From NCBI RefSeq assembly GCF_000196255.1, contig NC_006371.1, positions 62,001-126,000 on the forward strand: a DNA stretch of 64,000 bases, written 5' to 3'. The stretch comes from Photobacterium profundum SS9. Lineage in GTDB: Bacteria; Pseudomonadota; Gammaproteobacteria; Enterobacterales; Vibrionaceae. Below are positions 19,829-28,506 of the stretch, in pieces; within the stretch, counting starts at the first letter, position 1; each line of letters begins with the position of its first letter. The notes beneath the pieces were generated by a model. It had not been told where the DNA came from and did no database searches. It was given only the letters and a program-made list of their open reading frames with translations. The translations under genes and the position numbers were made by a program.

Positions 19829-20338
19829 ATGAAGAAATTATTGCTTGCTGCTACGCTCGCATTGACTTGCCTACCTGCTAGTGCCGATATACTAGGGATT
19901 TCTGTTGGTGCAAGTGCGGGTGCATCACGCGTTGACTATAAAGGTAACAGTGATACTGGGTATGAATATGGTATTAATGGTACTTACCATATTAATGATA
20001 TTTTTAGTGTGAATGTCGGTATCGTTCAGGGTAGTGCTGATGTGGATGATGATATTTCATCATTTAAAAATGACATTGATTATACCGCCGTACCAATCAC
20101 GCTTCGTGGTGATTTACCGTTATTGATTGGTAGCCTTTACGCTAAAGCTGGTACGAGTTATTACGATGTTGATATTTCAAATGCGAGTTTTAAAGATGAT
20201 GGCTGGGGATTTACTGGCGGAGCAGGTTTTGTTTTAACATTAATCCCATTAATCGATTTAACCATTGGTTATGAGTATCGAGATATGGGTGAAGTTGAAA
20301 ATAACGCCGTTGTTCTAGGTGTTGGCTTTAGACTTTAA
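19829..20338 (+). CDS. Small outer-membrane beta-barrel protein
   Basis: A 169-residue protein with a clear signal peptide (MKKLLLAATLALTCLPASA) and alternating-hydrophobic strands to the end, finishing with the outer-membrane C-terminal signature VVLGVGFRL (terminal hydrophobic residue after an aromatic). The pattern fits an eight-stranded OmpA/OmpX/YfaZ-type barrel. Start at 19829 is supported by GAAGGA 8 bases upstream; the in-frame ATG at 19802 has none. Ligand or role is unknown. Its terminator has been split by a 160-bp inserted element. Confidence 0.8.
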   Translation: MKKLLLAATLALTCLPASADILGISVGASAGASRVDYKGNSDTGYEYGINGTYHINDIFSVNVGIVQGSADVDDDISSFKNDIDYTAVPITLRGDLPLLIGSLYAKAGTSYYDVDISNASFKDDGWGFTGGAGFVLTLIPLIDLTIGYEYRDMGEVENNAVVLGVGFRL

Positions 20339-20351
20339 ATCAGCATAAAAG

Positions 20352-20554
20352 AAAGCCCATCAACTAGTAATACCAACCTAAGTAAGTATCTGATCATTCT
20401 TGCTGGTTAAAATCGATAATGACTGCGTTGGAAATTTTATAATTAGAACCACTAGTTACTTCAATTTCTATCTTGTTCTTACCGATTTTTTCTGCGCAAA
20501 TTTATGACCATTTACTTATCCAGGTTGGTATAACAACAAGTTGATGGGCTTTTT
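20352..20554 (+). terminator. Terminator of the porin-like gene, split by an insert
   Basis: The arms AAAGCCCATCAACT (20352-20365) and AGTTGATGGGCTTT (20539-20552) are perfect complements over 14 bp and the second is followed by a T-run. Without the 160-bp insert they would make an ordinary terminator with a loop of about 10 bases. Now the arms are about 170 bases apart. Confidence 0.75.
20371..20530. mobile_element. 160-bp MITE-like element with ATACCAACC ends
   Basis: The ends are TACCAACCTAAGTAAGTA and, inverted, TACCAACCTGGATAAGTA. Direct repeats TAA flank the element (20368-20370 and 20531-20533), as expected for a short target duplication. There is no coding capacity. It sits exactly in the loop of the terminator described above, so this is a non-autonomous insertion. 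Confidence 0.7.
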
Positions 20555-20580
20555 ATGCGCTGTTGAATAGTAACTACAGA

Positions 20581-21003
20581 TTAATGATCAAGGTAGAGGT
20601 AATTCTGCCAACTCTTCATCCGAATAAGGACTCTACGCATAATAGAGACATGCTCAAAGCTATCGGAATAAACCGCAATTTCAACACTCGTACCACGTGG
20701 TAGATTATATTGTGAAACATCATCGGTAATACGCAATGTCACCAATGGGCGCCCTTGACGGCGTAGAGCGTCAGTACCGACTAATGTACCTTGTGCTTGA
20801 ATTTGGCTTTCCCCTATTGCAGGAAGAACACCGATTACTTCACCTTGGAATGTTCTACTTGGTAATGCTTTGAAAATGAAATCAGCTTTAAATCCCTTTT
20901 CTAAGCGTAGCAGTGAGTTTTGACGAAAAGCGCCGACATAAAACTCTTCTTCTTGGTGAAGAAAAGTCATTACAGGGCGTAATGGTACAGGCACTGCCAT
21001 CAT
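20581..21003 (-). pseudogene. HlyD/EmrA-type membrane fusion protein, C-terminal remnant
   Basis: A 140-residue ORF that matches only the last part of a membrane fusion protein: MMAVPVPLRPVMTFLHQEEE at the start of the outer beta-barrel region, then GVLPAIGESQIQAQGTLVG and LPRGTSVEIAVYSD. Full proteins of this group (YibH/EmrA-like) are over 350 residues and carry an N-terminal membrane helix and coiled-coil hairpin. Upstream codons still read TQLTLRPG before the first Met, then similarity fades, so the 5' two thirds are deleted. No efflux transporter gene is near. It is unlikely to be functional. Confidence 0.7.
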
Positions 21004-21353
21004 ACCGGGACGTAAGGTAAGCTGTGTAATGCAGGTAAGCCATAAGTTGTAGACGGTGTTGAGCTTTGATTATTAACGTGATTTGTTAATAAGTTAACAC
21101 TAATATCACAGTTGCATAGATTGTAGTTCTAAATGACGTTTAATACTGAAAAACGCTGATAATTTATTGCCTTATAATATTTGATATCAGCACAATTCTT
21201 GATTGTCATAAGTAAAAGAGAAGATTATTTGTTGGATTTATTGAACATGTTCTTCATGGCAGAAGAATCATGCATTTAATTCAGTATATTGTGCTTAAGA
21301 ATTAGGAAGCCATGCCGCTATAAGAGGTGAGTTACTTTTTTGCTTGAGGATAT
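21004..21353. other. Intergenic, remnant and promoter region
   Basis: The first 40 bases on the minus strand still code for a few residues of the HlyD remnant. The rest is AT-rich and lies upstream of the Sel1-repeat gene, so it should carry its promoter. No RNA gene or repeat was found. Confidence 0.4.
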
Positions 21354-22661
21354 ATGCCAGATTTTAGTATGTGGTTAGGGTTACTTGGAGTGCCACTGAT
21401 TTGGGGAGTGGTCAGATATTCCTTTGTGGTGAAAAAGAAAGAAGAGCAAGCAAAGCAACAAGCATTGAAAGATGAAAGATACCGATTAGTTTTAGAAAAA
21501 GCGAAGATCGCAGAGCGAGAAGAGAAAATGTTCAAAGCCCAAACGGGCCATGTACTCAGTCAGCTTTCGCTAGGCAAAGAATATGAATTGACCAATATTC
21601 GTGAAGCGCTTAATTGGTATAACAAAGCGGCTGTTTTAGATAATGATATAGGCCAAAATGCAATGGCACGATTGAGCCGTGCTGATATTGATGATCCGGA
21701 TGGTGAAGCTAAATCTTTGTACTGGGAGGCGGTGGTAAAAGCCAAACGCAAAAATGAAGAGGCTTTGTTTACGTTAGGTAAATTTCTTATTCAAGGAAGT
21801 GGTGTCGAGCCCGATATTGGCGCTGGTATTGAGAATGTTATTGCATCTGCCGAGATGGAATACGTTCCAGCACAGCTATTTTTGGGGGATTGGTACGTTG
21901 CTGAGTCTAATTCGCTTAAAGAACCGCACTGTGCTTTTTCTTGGCGGCTACGAGCGGCAAAAAACAATGATATTAAAGGGTTTATTAAAACGGCTTACTG
22001 TTACCAGAGTGGCATTGGGATCGAAAAGAATCGGATCTATGCAATTTATTGGTTAGAGCGAGCAGCTGAACAAGGCAATAGTGAAGCGCAATATCTAGCT
22101 GCTCAAATGCATTTAGGGTCAAACGCGAATGATGCTGCGGTAGCCTATATATGGTTTTCGATTGCTTATGCATCGGGTTATAAAGACGCCAAAAAAAGTC
22201 GTGATGAAGTGGTACAACATATTGGTATTGAATCGATTTTAAATGTCCAGAATGTTGCTAAGTCAATATATAAAGCTTTACGCGTACAACCTGTTGCATC
22301 ACATTCTTTGATTGACCTTCTTGATCAGGTTTACGGGCGAACTGGCTATCAACCAACAGATGAAGAACTGAATCAAATAATATCGGACTGTACCTTGTCA
22401 GGTAATATGTTACCGGAAGCTGAACCAACGAAAGAGATTGTTACTGATATTCCGATTATTCCCATGTTTGCAGCTGAATCAGTAAAACCAAGTTCTGTGG
22501 TAACAAAGAGTGCTAATGTAACAACAAGTGCTGTGGTAACAAAGAGTGGGCAAGTAGCGGAAAAAAATGAGACAGCGACGGGCCAATACCAACAACAAAG
22601 TTGGGCATCATCTTGGGATTCGTTAGCGAATGAAACTGAAGAGAAAGCAGCTTCTAAGTAG
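21354..22661 (+). CDS. Membrane-anchored Sel1/TPR-repeat protein
   Basis: A 435-residue protein. One N-terminal helix (residues about 5-22) anchors it, followed by a charged coiled segment (KKKEEQAKQQALKDERYR) and then Sel1-like helical repeats from about 85 to 290, recognisable by ALNWYNKAAV, AIYWLERAAEQGNSEAQYL and AAVAYIWFSIAYASG. The C-terminal 90 residues are Ser/Thr/Val-rich and probably disordered. Sel1 proteins act as scaffolds for protein assemblies; no partner is suggested by the neighbours. The start has no strong ribosome site. Confidence 0.75.
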   Translation: MPDFSMWLGLLGVPLIWGVVRYSFVVKKKEEQAKQQALKDERYRLVLEKAKIAEREEKMFKAQTGHVLSQLSLGKEYELTNIREALNWYNKAAVLDNDIGQNAMARLSRADIDDPDGEAKSLYWEAVVKAKRKNEEALFTLGKFLIQGSGVEPDIGAGIENVIASAEMEYVPAQLFLGDWYVAESNSLKEPHCAFSWRLRAAKNNDIKGFIKTAYCYQSGIGIEKNRIYAIYWLERAAEQGNSEAQYLAAQMHLGSNANDAAVAYIWFSIAYASGYKDAKKSRDEVVQHIGIESILNVQNVAKSIYKALRVQPVASHSLIDLLDQVYGRTGYQPTDEELNQIISDCTLSGNMLPEAEPTKEIVTDIPIIPMFAAESVKPSSVVTKSANVTTSAVVTKSGQVAEKNETATGQYQQQSWASSWDSLANETEEKAASK

Positions 22662-22774
22662 CAAGGTACGGTTATAAAGCGTGTGCTATTTGAATAACGT
22701 TCATATGATCAAGAGGCTTATTCATCGAGCCTTTTGGTTTAGTTATTCAGCTTTTCCCCTGATGGACGCTACGC

Positions 22775-23431
22775 TTAAATGTATTCTAATAGCTGTGGCA
22801 TTGCGTTGAGCTGTGTAACATTGGGATGTTCAATTTGTTCTGATTCTGGGGTTGCGAGAAAATGGAAAGTGCGAATATCTGCGTTAATGCCAGCCATTAC
22901 GCCGGTTATCGTATCGTCAACGAAAATACATTGCTGGAGTGGGATACCCATATTCATTGCCGCAAGATGAAGTAAATCAGGTTCAGGTTTCCAACTGTTT
23001 GCTTCGAAGGCACTAAATAGCTTCCCATCAAAATATGGCAGTAAGCCTGTTAAACCCAATATGTGCTCAATTTTATGAACAGGAGCATTCGACGCGATAC
23101 ACATTTCATAATTATTGTTCGTCAGGGTGGCTAATAACTCAGGTACACCTTGTATGGGTTGTAAGCCCTTTTCAAATAGCTGATTACATTCTTGACGATA
23201 TATCGGTTCAAGTACATCGAGAGAAATCGTTAATCCAGCTCGTTTGCAGGTTTCAGTTAGAATATCAGCCATCTTTCCACCTTGGAAATGACGCATACAA
23301 TCGTCAATGTCGAGTGTTACACCAAACTTGGCAAAAATATTGACTAATGCTTGATTACATAGCTTTTCACTATCAACTAATGTGCCATCGCAATCAAAAA
23401 TAACACATTGAATAGGTCTTTCCTTTTTCAT
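22775..23431 (-). CDS. HAD-superfamily phosphatase, YieH-like
   Basis: A 218-residue haloacid dehalogenase-type phosphatase. The nucleophile motif FDCDGTLVDSE is near residue 14, the motif II serine in IASNAP near 115, the lysine in WKPEPDLL near 146 and the acidic motif IFVDDTITGVMAG near 168. The cap is of the small helical C1 type. It resembles Escherichia coli YieH, a 6-phosphogluconate phosphatase, and more generally beta-phosphoglucomutase-like enzymes; the substrate is not certain. It is monocistronic and transcribed leftward. Confidence 0.85.
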   Translation of the reverse strand: MKKERPIQCVIFDCDGTLVDSEKLCNQALVNIFAKFGVTLDIDDCMRHFQGGKMADILTETCKRAGLTISLDVLEPIYRQECNQLFEKGLQPIQGVPELLATLTNNNYEMCIASNAPVHKIEHILGLTGLLPYFDGKLFSAFEANSWKPEPDLLHLAAMNMGIPLQQCIFVDDTITGVMAGINADIRTFHFLATPESEQIEHPNVTQLNAMPQLLEYI

Positions 23432-23459
23432 GCTAACGGCTCCTAATTTCGTCTCCTTC

Positions 23460-23530
23460 TATACCCAAGTTACCTCAAGATGCTCGCTGAGATTACTCTG
23501 AATCCTGCATCTTGAGGTAGCTTGGGTATA
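23460..23530. repeat. TATACCCAAG repeat, short copy C (71 bp)
   Basis: Both ends of the long repeat are kept (TATACCCAAGTTACCTCAAG and CTTGAGGTAGCTTGGGTATA) but the 190-base centre is deleted. It can fold into one near-perfect hairpin. It lies in the 495-base gap between the HAD and acetyltransferase genes. Confidence 0.8.
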
Positions 23531-23663
23531 TACAGTTAATACAGCAAAATTTTTTCTACAAGATGCATATTGATGTTTTGTTATCTTTAAACGGTAAATC
23601 ACCATTTTGAACGAAAAGTTTGCGATATTGAGCCATTCAAACATTCGTTTGGTTTAGTGATTA

Positions 23664-23680
23664 AAGGTAACTTGGGTATA
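23664..23680. repeat. TATACCCAAG repeat, half copy
   Basis: AAGGTAACTTGGGTATA is one end of the palindromic family without its partner. The remainder of the 23432-23926 gap shows no gene; it should hold the acetyltransferase promoter. Confidence 0.5.
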
Positions 23681-23926
23681 GAGGTATTGTTAGCTTAAAA
23701 TAATAGTTTCAATATAAAGAAATATCGACGATATACGTCAAAGTGAGATATTGTCGTTGTGAGTAACAGACTATACTTTTTAACAAAAGCAGATAACGGC
23801 AAAGCTGCCCACTTATTGCATTATGAAGATAGAGTGGTTCTTATCAGAAAGTGCCAATCAAAAAGTGCATCGATAAGGTTCTAGTCAAAAGACAATAAGG
23901 GTTCAGCGTACAATTAGGGTGTTTCT

Positions 23927-24622
23927 ATGTCTTCAAAATCATCTTCCACCATTTTTTCAACATGGATTGGTGGCTACGAAATAAATAAGCATGTTACTAA
24001 TCCCAATATCGAAGTGGGTGATTTCACGTATTATTCTGGTTATTACCATGATAAGCACTTTGAAGATCAATGTGTGCGTTACTTACTTGGGGATAGCTCT
24101 AGCCACAGTGTGTGGGAATCTGGGGTGTTTGGTGACGTCGATAAGCTGATCATCGGTAAATATTGCTCTATTGCATCTGGTGCGACATTTATGTTGGCGG
24201 GTAATCAAGGGCATCGGCACGAATGGATATCCTCTTTCCCTTTCGATTACGAGGTATTTGGCGATAAAGTAAAATCTGGCTTTGAGTTGGCTGGTGATAC
24301 CATCATTGGCAATGATGTCTGGGTAGGCAGTGAATGTGTCATTATGCCTGGCGTAACAATTGGTGATGGTGCCGTTATTGGCGCACGGGCTGTGGTGACG
24401 AAAGATGTTGAACCATACACCATCGTTGTTGGTAATCCCGGTAATGCAGTGAAATCCCGTTTTACTGAATCCCAAATTGAAATGCTGCTTGAAATGAAGT
24501 GGTGGAATTGGCCTATTGAAGTGTTACAAGCCAATATGGATTTGATGTGCAGCTCTGATATTGATGGCTTATATCGACGATTTCTTCAGTTTCAGGATAT
24601 GTTAAAAAGTACTGACGAATAG
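23927..24622 (+). CDS. CatB-type hexapeptide acetyltransferase (xenobiotic acyltransferase)
   Basis: A 231-residue left-handed beta-helix enzyme of the XAT group. The hexapeptide coils are seen as IIGKYCSIASGATFML, TIIGNDVWVGSECVIMPG and VTIGDGAVIGARAVVTKDV; the catalytic His is probably in GNQGHRHEW. The C-terminal IVVGNPGNAVKSRF is typical. Members acetylate chloramphenicol, streptogramins or other hydroxylated molecules with acetyl-CoA; chromosomal vibrio CatB proteins often confer chloramphenicol resistance, but natural substrates vary. No integron attC is seen. The IS10-like copy 1 begins 23 bases downstream. Confidence 0.88.
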   Translation: MSSKSSSTIFSTWIGGYEINKHVTNPNIEVGDFTYYSGYYHDKHFEDQCVRYLLGDSSSHSVWESGVFGDVDKLIIGKYCSIASGATFMLAGNQGHRHEWISSFPFDYEVFGDKVKSGFELAGDTIIGNDVWVGSECVIMPGVTIGDGAVIGARAVVTKDVEPYTIVVGNPGNAVKSRFTESQIEMLLEMKWWNWPIEVLQANMDLMCSSDIDGLYRRFLQFQDMLKSTDE

Positions 24623-24645
24623 ATGTGGAAGTAATATACCCAAGC

Positions 24646-26005
24646 CTGAGGGATCCCCACAAAATATTCATCATAGTAGATCCTCCATGCTAACTGCTAG
24701 CTCTGATAAATGAGCTAGCACGTAAACATATTCATCTATCGTTATGGTATACCTGCCGTCTTTTGCAACTTCTCGACCAATGTAAATCGTGGATAATACT
24801 GCCCGATATTTAAGTGAATTAGCTTGTAGTGAATAATGAATTTTTTTCATTACCGCGGCTCTTCCAACGCACCAAATGATAAATAAGATCAACCCTGCAA
24901 TAAGAAGTAAATTGTCAAACCTTTCCACTGATTTTGAATTTGCATATTCTAAACTTATGCCCAGCTTGCCATTTTTAGTGTCTCTAAAATTCTCTTCTAT
25001 CTGCATTCGTTGGCGGTACAGTGATACCGCGATGTTTGCGTTATTTTTGTATCTCGGAGGGAGATTGAAAACCAGTAACCATGCTTCATTAGCGTCTTTT
25101 TCATGCGTTTTATCGGTTGTTCTTTGCGAAACCCCACCTCGCTTTTTTTTAGCACTACGCCCCTTTTTATTCCGCTTAAATAATACGCCTTCACACTTAA
25201 ATTTGGCGACCTTACCGTAGTAAAGTACACCAAGATGCTCAGCTTTGTTTACCTTCGCTGCCTTGAACCATTGATAGCTTGTGTACCAGGTTTCCTTATC
25301 TTGAGATAGTGAGACTTGCCCTCGTACTCGGCCAATCCAATACCAACCTTTTAATTCTACGGCTTTAAACCAAGGTGACCGATAGATGGCATCTGTTGTG
25401 ATGACGGGCTGGCACCCTTCAGGCAGCACTTGCTCTAGCTCATCTAAGAAACTCTGGTGGGCTTTTTCTGTGTTGAGTTCACTTTCATGGAACGTTTTCT
25501 CATATAAAACTAACCCTCTCCCTTGCATTGGAATGCTCGCCCTCAAGAGTTGATATATTTCCTGACCATTAATTGGAGACCAATCGATTAAGATAATAGG
25601 GTACTTTTCTCTTCCAATTAATTGCTCGGTCATATACTCGTAGTAGTCATGACGCTCACAGTGTAAGTGTGCATTACCAATAAGGCGATCGGCTCGCTTA
25701 ATGTCATGTTTTTTTGTGGTCACAGAGCCTGACTCTAAACCTCGACCTAGATAAGTCACTGATACTCTTTGGTCTTTAATCCCAGACTCAACAAAAGTGC
25801 AAAGTGTCTTTAACCGTGATGAGTGAATTTGTGGGTAGTATGAACGAAGATCTTGGTATAGAATTTCAGTTGCTTTCATGGTTATGCAAATTTGACGTTT
25901 GTGGTGAATGTTCTGATCTTAATTAGCCATGAAAGTTTCCTTTTACCTAAAAAAACTCACCTTTACTCTTATTGAAAACTCATCAATTTAGTGGGGATTC
26001 GTCAG
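24646..26005 (-). mobile_element. IS10-like (IS4 family) element, copy 1, 1360 bp
   Basis: Terminal inverted repeats are CTGAGGGATCCCCAC (left) and, inverted, CTGACGAATCCCCAC (right), very like the ends of IS10 (CTGAGAGATCCCC). A 9-bp target duplication TACCCAAGC flanks it at 24637-24645 and 26006-26014. The target is the end of a TATACCCAAG repeat. It has the same length as copy 2 at 57898-59257, and the encoded proteins differ at only four residues, so both copies are recent. Confidence 0.93.
24671..25879 (-). CDS. IS4-family (IS10-like) transposase, copy 1
   Basis: A 402-residue DDE transposase. The first Asp is in PIILIDWSPING near residue 98, the second in VITTDAIYRSPW near 160, and the Y-(2)-R-(3)-E-(6)-K signature of IS4 enzymes is clear in YRQRMQIEENFRDTKNG near 290, which supplies the catalytic Glu. 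It performs cut-and-paste transposition by hairpin intermediates in this family. Compared with copy 2 it has Val28, Tyr, Asn and Ala where the other has Ile, His, Lys and Val. It is intact and should be active. Confidence 0.95.
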   Translation of the reverse strand: MKATEILYQDLRSYYPQIHSSRLKTLCTFVESGIKDQRVSVTYLGRGLESGSVTTKKHDIKRADRLIGNAHLHCERHDYYEYMTEQLIGREKYPIILIDWSPINGQEIYQLLRASIPMQGRGLVLYEKTFHESELNTEKAHQSFLDELEQVLPEGCQPVITTDAIYRSPWFKAVELKGWYWIGRVRGQVSLSQDKETWYTSYQWFKAAKVNKAEHLGVLYYGKVAKFKCEGVLFKRNKKGRSAKKKRGGVSQRTTDKTHEKDANEAWLLVFNLPPRYKNNANIAVSLYRQRMQIEENFRDTKNGKLGISLEYANSKSVERFDNLLLIAGLILFIIWCVGRAAVMKKIHYSLQANSLKYRAVLSTIYIGREVAKDGRYTITIDEYVYVLAHLSELAVSMEDLL

Positions 26006-26063
26006 TACCCAAGCTACCTCAAGGTTCTCACTGAAACGAGCATCTTGAAGTAACTTGGGTATA
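26006..26063. repeat. TATACCCAAG repeat, short copy D, cut by IS copy 1
   Basis: The run TACCCAAGCTACCTCAAG to AACTTGGGTATA is a short palindromic derivative. Its first bases (TATACCCAAGC, 24635-24645) lie on the other side of the IS, so the element was whole before the insertion. Confidence 0.75.
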
Positions 26064-26106
26064 GGGCATGGTACTGTTGATTGGAACAATACCATGGCCC
26101 TATTTT
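26061..26106. terminator. Strong hairpin between the repeat and mrdA
   Basis: ATAGGGCATGGTA and TACCATGGCCCTAT pair almost fully around a loop with CTGTT/AACAA pairs, and TTTT follows on the plus strand. It lies beyond the PBP2 stop codon and is the best terminator candidate for it, although the T-run favours the opposite direction. Confidence 0.5.
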
Positions 26107-26148
26107 GAATTGCCTGCTGTTTATTTCACGTATTGCAATCAGTGCATA

Positions 26149-28203
26149 TTAACTGTGCTTCACCTGCTCGCTGTCGAGTACTTTTACTTTGTGATGCGCC
26201 AGCTCTTTCTTGGGTAATGCTGTTTGCGTATTTTTGTGCACATTCACATGCCTTCCATCGTGTGTCATCAATTGATCGGGCGGTAAATTTGACGGATCCG
26301 CATCTAAATTAATGGTCGGCTTCACCAATACATAATCCATGATATTACGCGCAATTGGTGCCGCATATTTACCCCAGCCGGCATTTTCTAGCACAATAGC
26401 CACCAATACCTTCGGATGGTTCAATGGCGCAAAACCTGTAAACAGAGCATGGTCACGAAGGTGTTCTGCCACCTCTTTCGAGTTGTATTTTTGGCCTCTT
26501 GCCAAACCAAATACCTGACTGGTACCGGTTTTACCACCCGCTTCATATGCCAATGTTTTAAACAACTTACGTGCTGTCCCCGATACTATTACGCGGTGCA
26601 TGCCTTCTTTCGCTAAATCCCAATTCTGTTTTTTCGCTTCACTGATACGCGGGTAATCTTTGAACAGAACAGGTTCAAATTGCCCACCTTCCATCACAGC
26701 TTTCAACAAATGTGGGCGATGTACCACGCCTTCATCTGCGACCACAGCAGTCGCTTTCGCAATCTGCATCGGTGACGCTGTCCAATAGCCTTGGCCGATA
26801 CCAACCGGAATCGTATCGCCTTGATACCAGGCTTGGTGGTAATGAGCATGCTTCCATTCTCGGGTTGGCATGTTGGCGGTACTTTCTTCGTTGATATCAA
26901 TACCAGACGGTTTACCATAACCAAACTTGTTCATCCATACCGATAAACGGTCGATCCCCATGTCGTACGCTACTTGGTAGAAGAAGGTATCGACAGATTG
27001 TTCGATCGCTTTTACGACATTCACTTCACCGTGCCCCCAGCGTACATCATCGCGGAACTTACGGCTTTTCGAATGAGGAATACGCCACCAACCAGGGAAG
27101 TTGCGCATGGTGTTTGGCGAAATTACCCCTTCACTTAATGCAGCTACGGCAATCTGCGGTTTCACTGTCGATCCCGGAGGATACACGCCCAATGTCGTTC
27201 GGTTCAATAATGGGTGATCAGGGTCATTCAGCAATGCATTGTAGCGCTTCGATGATATGCCATGCACAAACAAATTCGGGTCGTAACTTGGGCTAGATAC
27301 CATTGCCAATACCGAATTATCACGAGGGTCTAACACTACGATCGAGCCTCTGCGGTGATAATCCTCCATTTTGTGCGTGATCGGGTTTTCTTTTTTGATG
27401 GTTAGTTGCTTGTTCGCATACAACTGCAAGCCAACATCTATATTTAATTTGATATCTTGACCCGAAATAGGCGCGACATAATCGAGTGTTCGTACCACGC
27501 GGCCGCGGCTATCAATTTCTACTTTTTCGTAACCCGATTGACCGTGTAACGTGTCTTCGTAATAGCGTTCAATTCCTAACTTACCGATGGTGCGTGTTGC
27601 TTTGTAATTGGTGTACTTCTCTTCTTCTTTTAGACGGCGAATATCACGGTCATTAATTTTTCCGACGTACCCCAATACATGTGTTAGGTTCGCACTGTAC
27701 GGGTAATAGCGTTCAAGGTAAGCATCGACATCGACTCCGTCATAGTGAAATTGATTCACCGAAAACTCGGCAACTTGTACTTCACTCATCTGTTCAATTA
27801 AAGTAACCGGGCGGGTGCGCAACGTTCGGTGCATGGCTTTTTTGAATTGAGCAATGTCGCTCTCGTTCAAGCCTAATAAGCTTTTTAACGACGCTAAAGT
27901 CGCGTCCATGTCGTGCACTTTCTCTGGCACTAATTCGAGGGAATAGACCGGCGTATTTTGCGCCAATAACACCCCGTTACGATCGTAGATACGCCCACGG
28001 TTTGGCTCGACAGGAATGACTTTGATGCGGTTATTATTGGAGCGCGATTGATATTGGCTGTGGTTTTCAATTTGCAAATGGTAGAGGTTGGTAAGCAACA
28101 CACCTACGCCTACAAGCATAAATAGGAAAGCGGCAATAGCACGGCCAGTAAACAGCGCCATTTCGGATTGGTGATCTCTGATTTTTACTTTTTCTTTCGA
28201 CAT
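26149..28203 (-). CDS. mrdA: Penicillin-binding protein 2 (peptidoglycan transpeptidase), orphan copy
   Basis: A 684-residue class B penicillin-binding protein. One N-terminal helix (residues about 17-42) anchors it; the pedestal begins NRGRIYDRNGVLLAQNTPVYSL region near 70; the transpeptidase domain has the active Ser345 in GSTVKP, an SVD motif near 410 and KTGTSQ near 545. It cross-links peptidoglycan during lateral wall growth together with RodA. The housekeeping mrdA normally sits next to rodA and rlmH; here the flanks are an IS10-like element and a Rossmann protein, so it is probably a second, specialised PBP2. The length is somewhat above the 630-residue norm because of a C-terminal tail. 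Confidence 0.92.
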   Translation of the reverse strand: MSKEKVKIRDHQSEMALFTGRAIAAFLFMLVGVGVLLTNLYHLQIENHSQYQSRSNNNRIKVIPVEPNRGRIYDRNGVLLAQNTPVYSLELVPEKVHDMDATLASLKSLLGLNESDIAQFKKAMHRTLRTRPVTLIEQMSEVQVAEFSVNQFHYDGVDVDAYLERYYPYSANLTHVLGYVGKINDRDIRRLKEEEKYTNYKATRTIGKLGIERYYEDTLHGQSGYEKVEIDSRGRVVRTLDYVAPISGQDIKLNIDVGLQLYANKQLTIKKENPITHKMEDYHRRGSIVVLDPRDNSVLAMVSSPSYDPNLFVHGISSKRYNALLNDPDHPLLNRTTLGVYPPGSTVKPQIAVAALSEGVISPNTMRNFPGWWRIPHSKSRKFRDDVRWGHGEVNVVKAIEQSVDTFFYQVAYDMGIDRLSVWMNKFGYGKPSGIDINEESTANMPTREWKHAHYHQAWYQGDTIPVGIGQGYWTASPMQIAKATAVVADEGVVHRPHLLKAVMEGGQFEPVLFKDYPRISEAKKQNWDLAKEGMHRVIVSGTARKLFKTLAYEAGGKTGTSQVFGLARGQKYNSKEVAEHLRDHALFTGFAPLNHPKVLVAIVLENAGWGKYAAPIARNIMDYVLVKPTINLDADPSNLPPDQLMTHDGRHVNVHKNTQTALPKKELAHHKVKVLDSEQVKHS

Positions 28204-28506
28204 AACAACGCTTTATGATTGAGAGGCGACCACAACTTTGCCTTTTATACATGAGACGTTTATTAGCAGGATCTGACGGAGTGAATATGGCGTTCATCTA
28301 TTCGTTTAAGCTTATACTTTGTTGCATCTAGCTTGGCTCGAACTATATGGATTACGCTTGTTACAACCTGACATTGTAGACAGTTTACCCAATGTCAGTC
28401 ACTCTAACCCACACATTAAAACTGCAAACTAAGATGCTGAAATCATAGCGCTTGGCGTCATTGTGTCTGTAGGGATTCAGATTCTTCTTTACGCTTATAA
28501 TGGCGG
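28204..28506. other. Intergenic upstream of mrdA
   Basis: About 300 bases with no convincing ORF. It separates two minus-strand genes and should hold the PBP2 promoter. No repeat or RNA gene was found. Confidence 0.4.
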
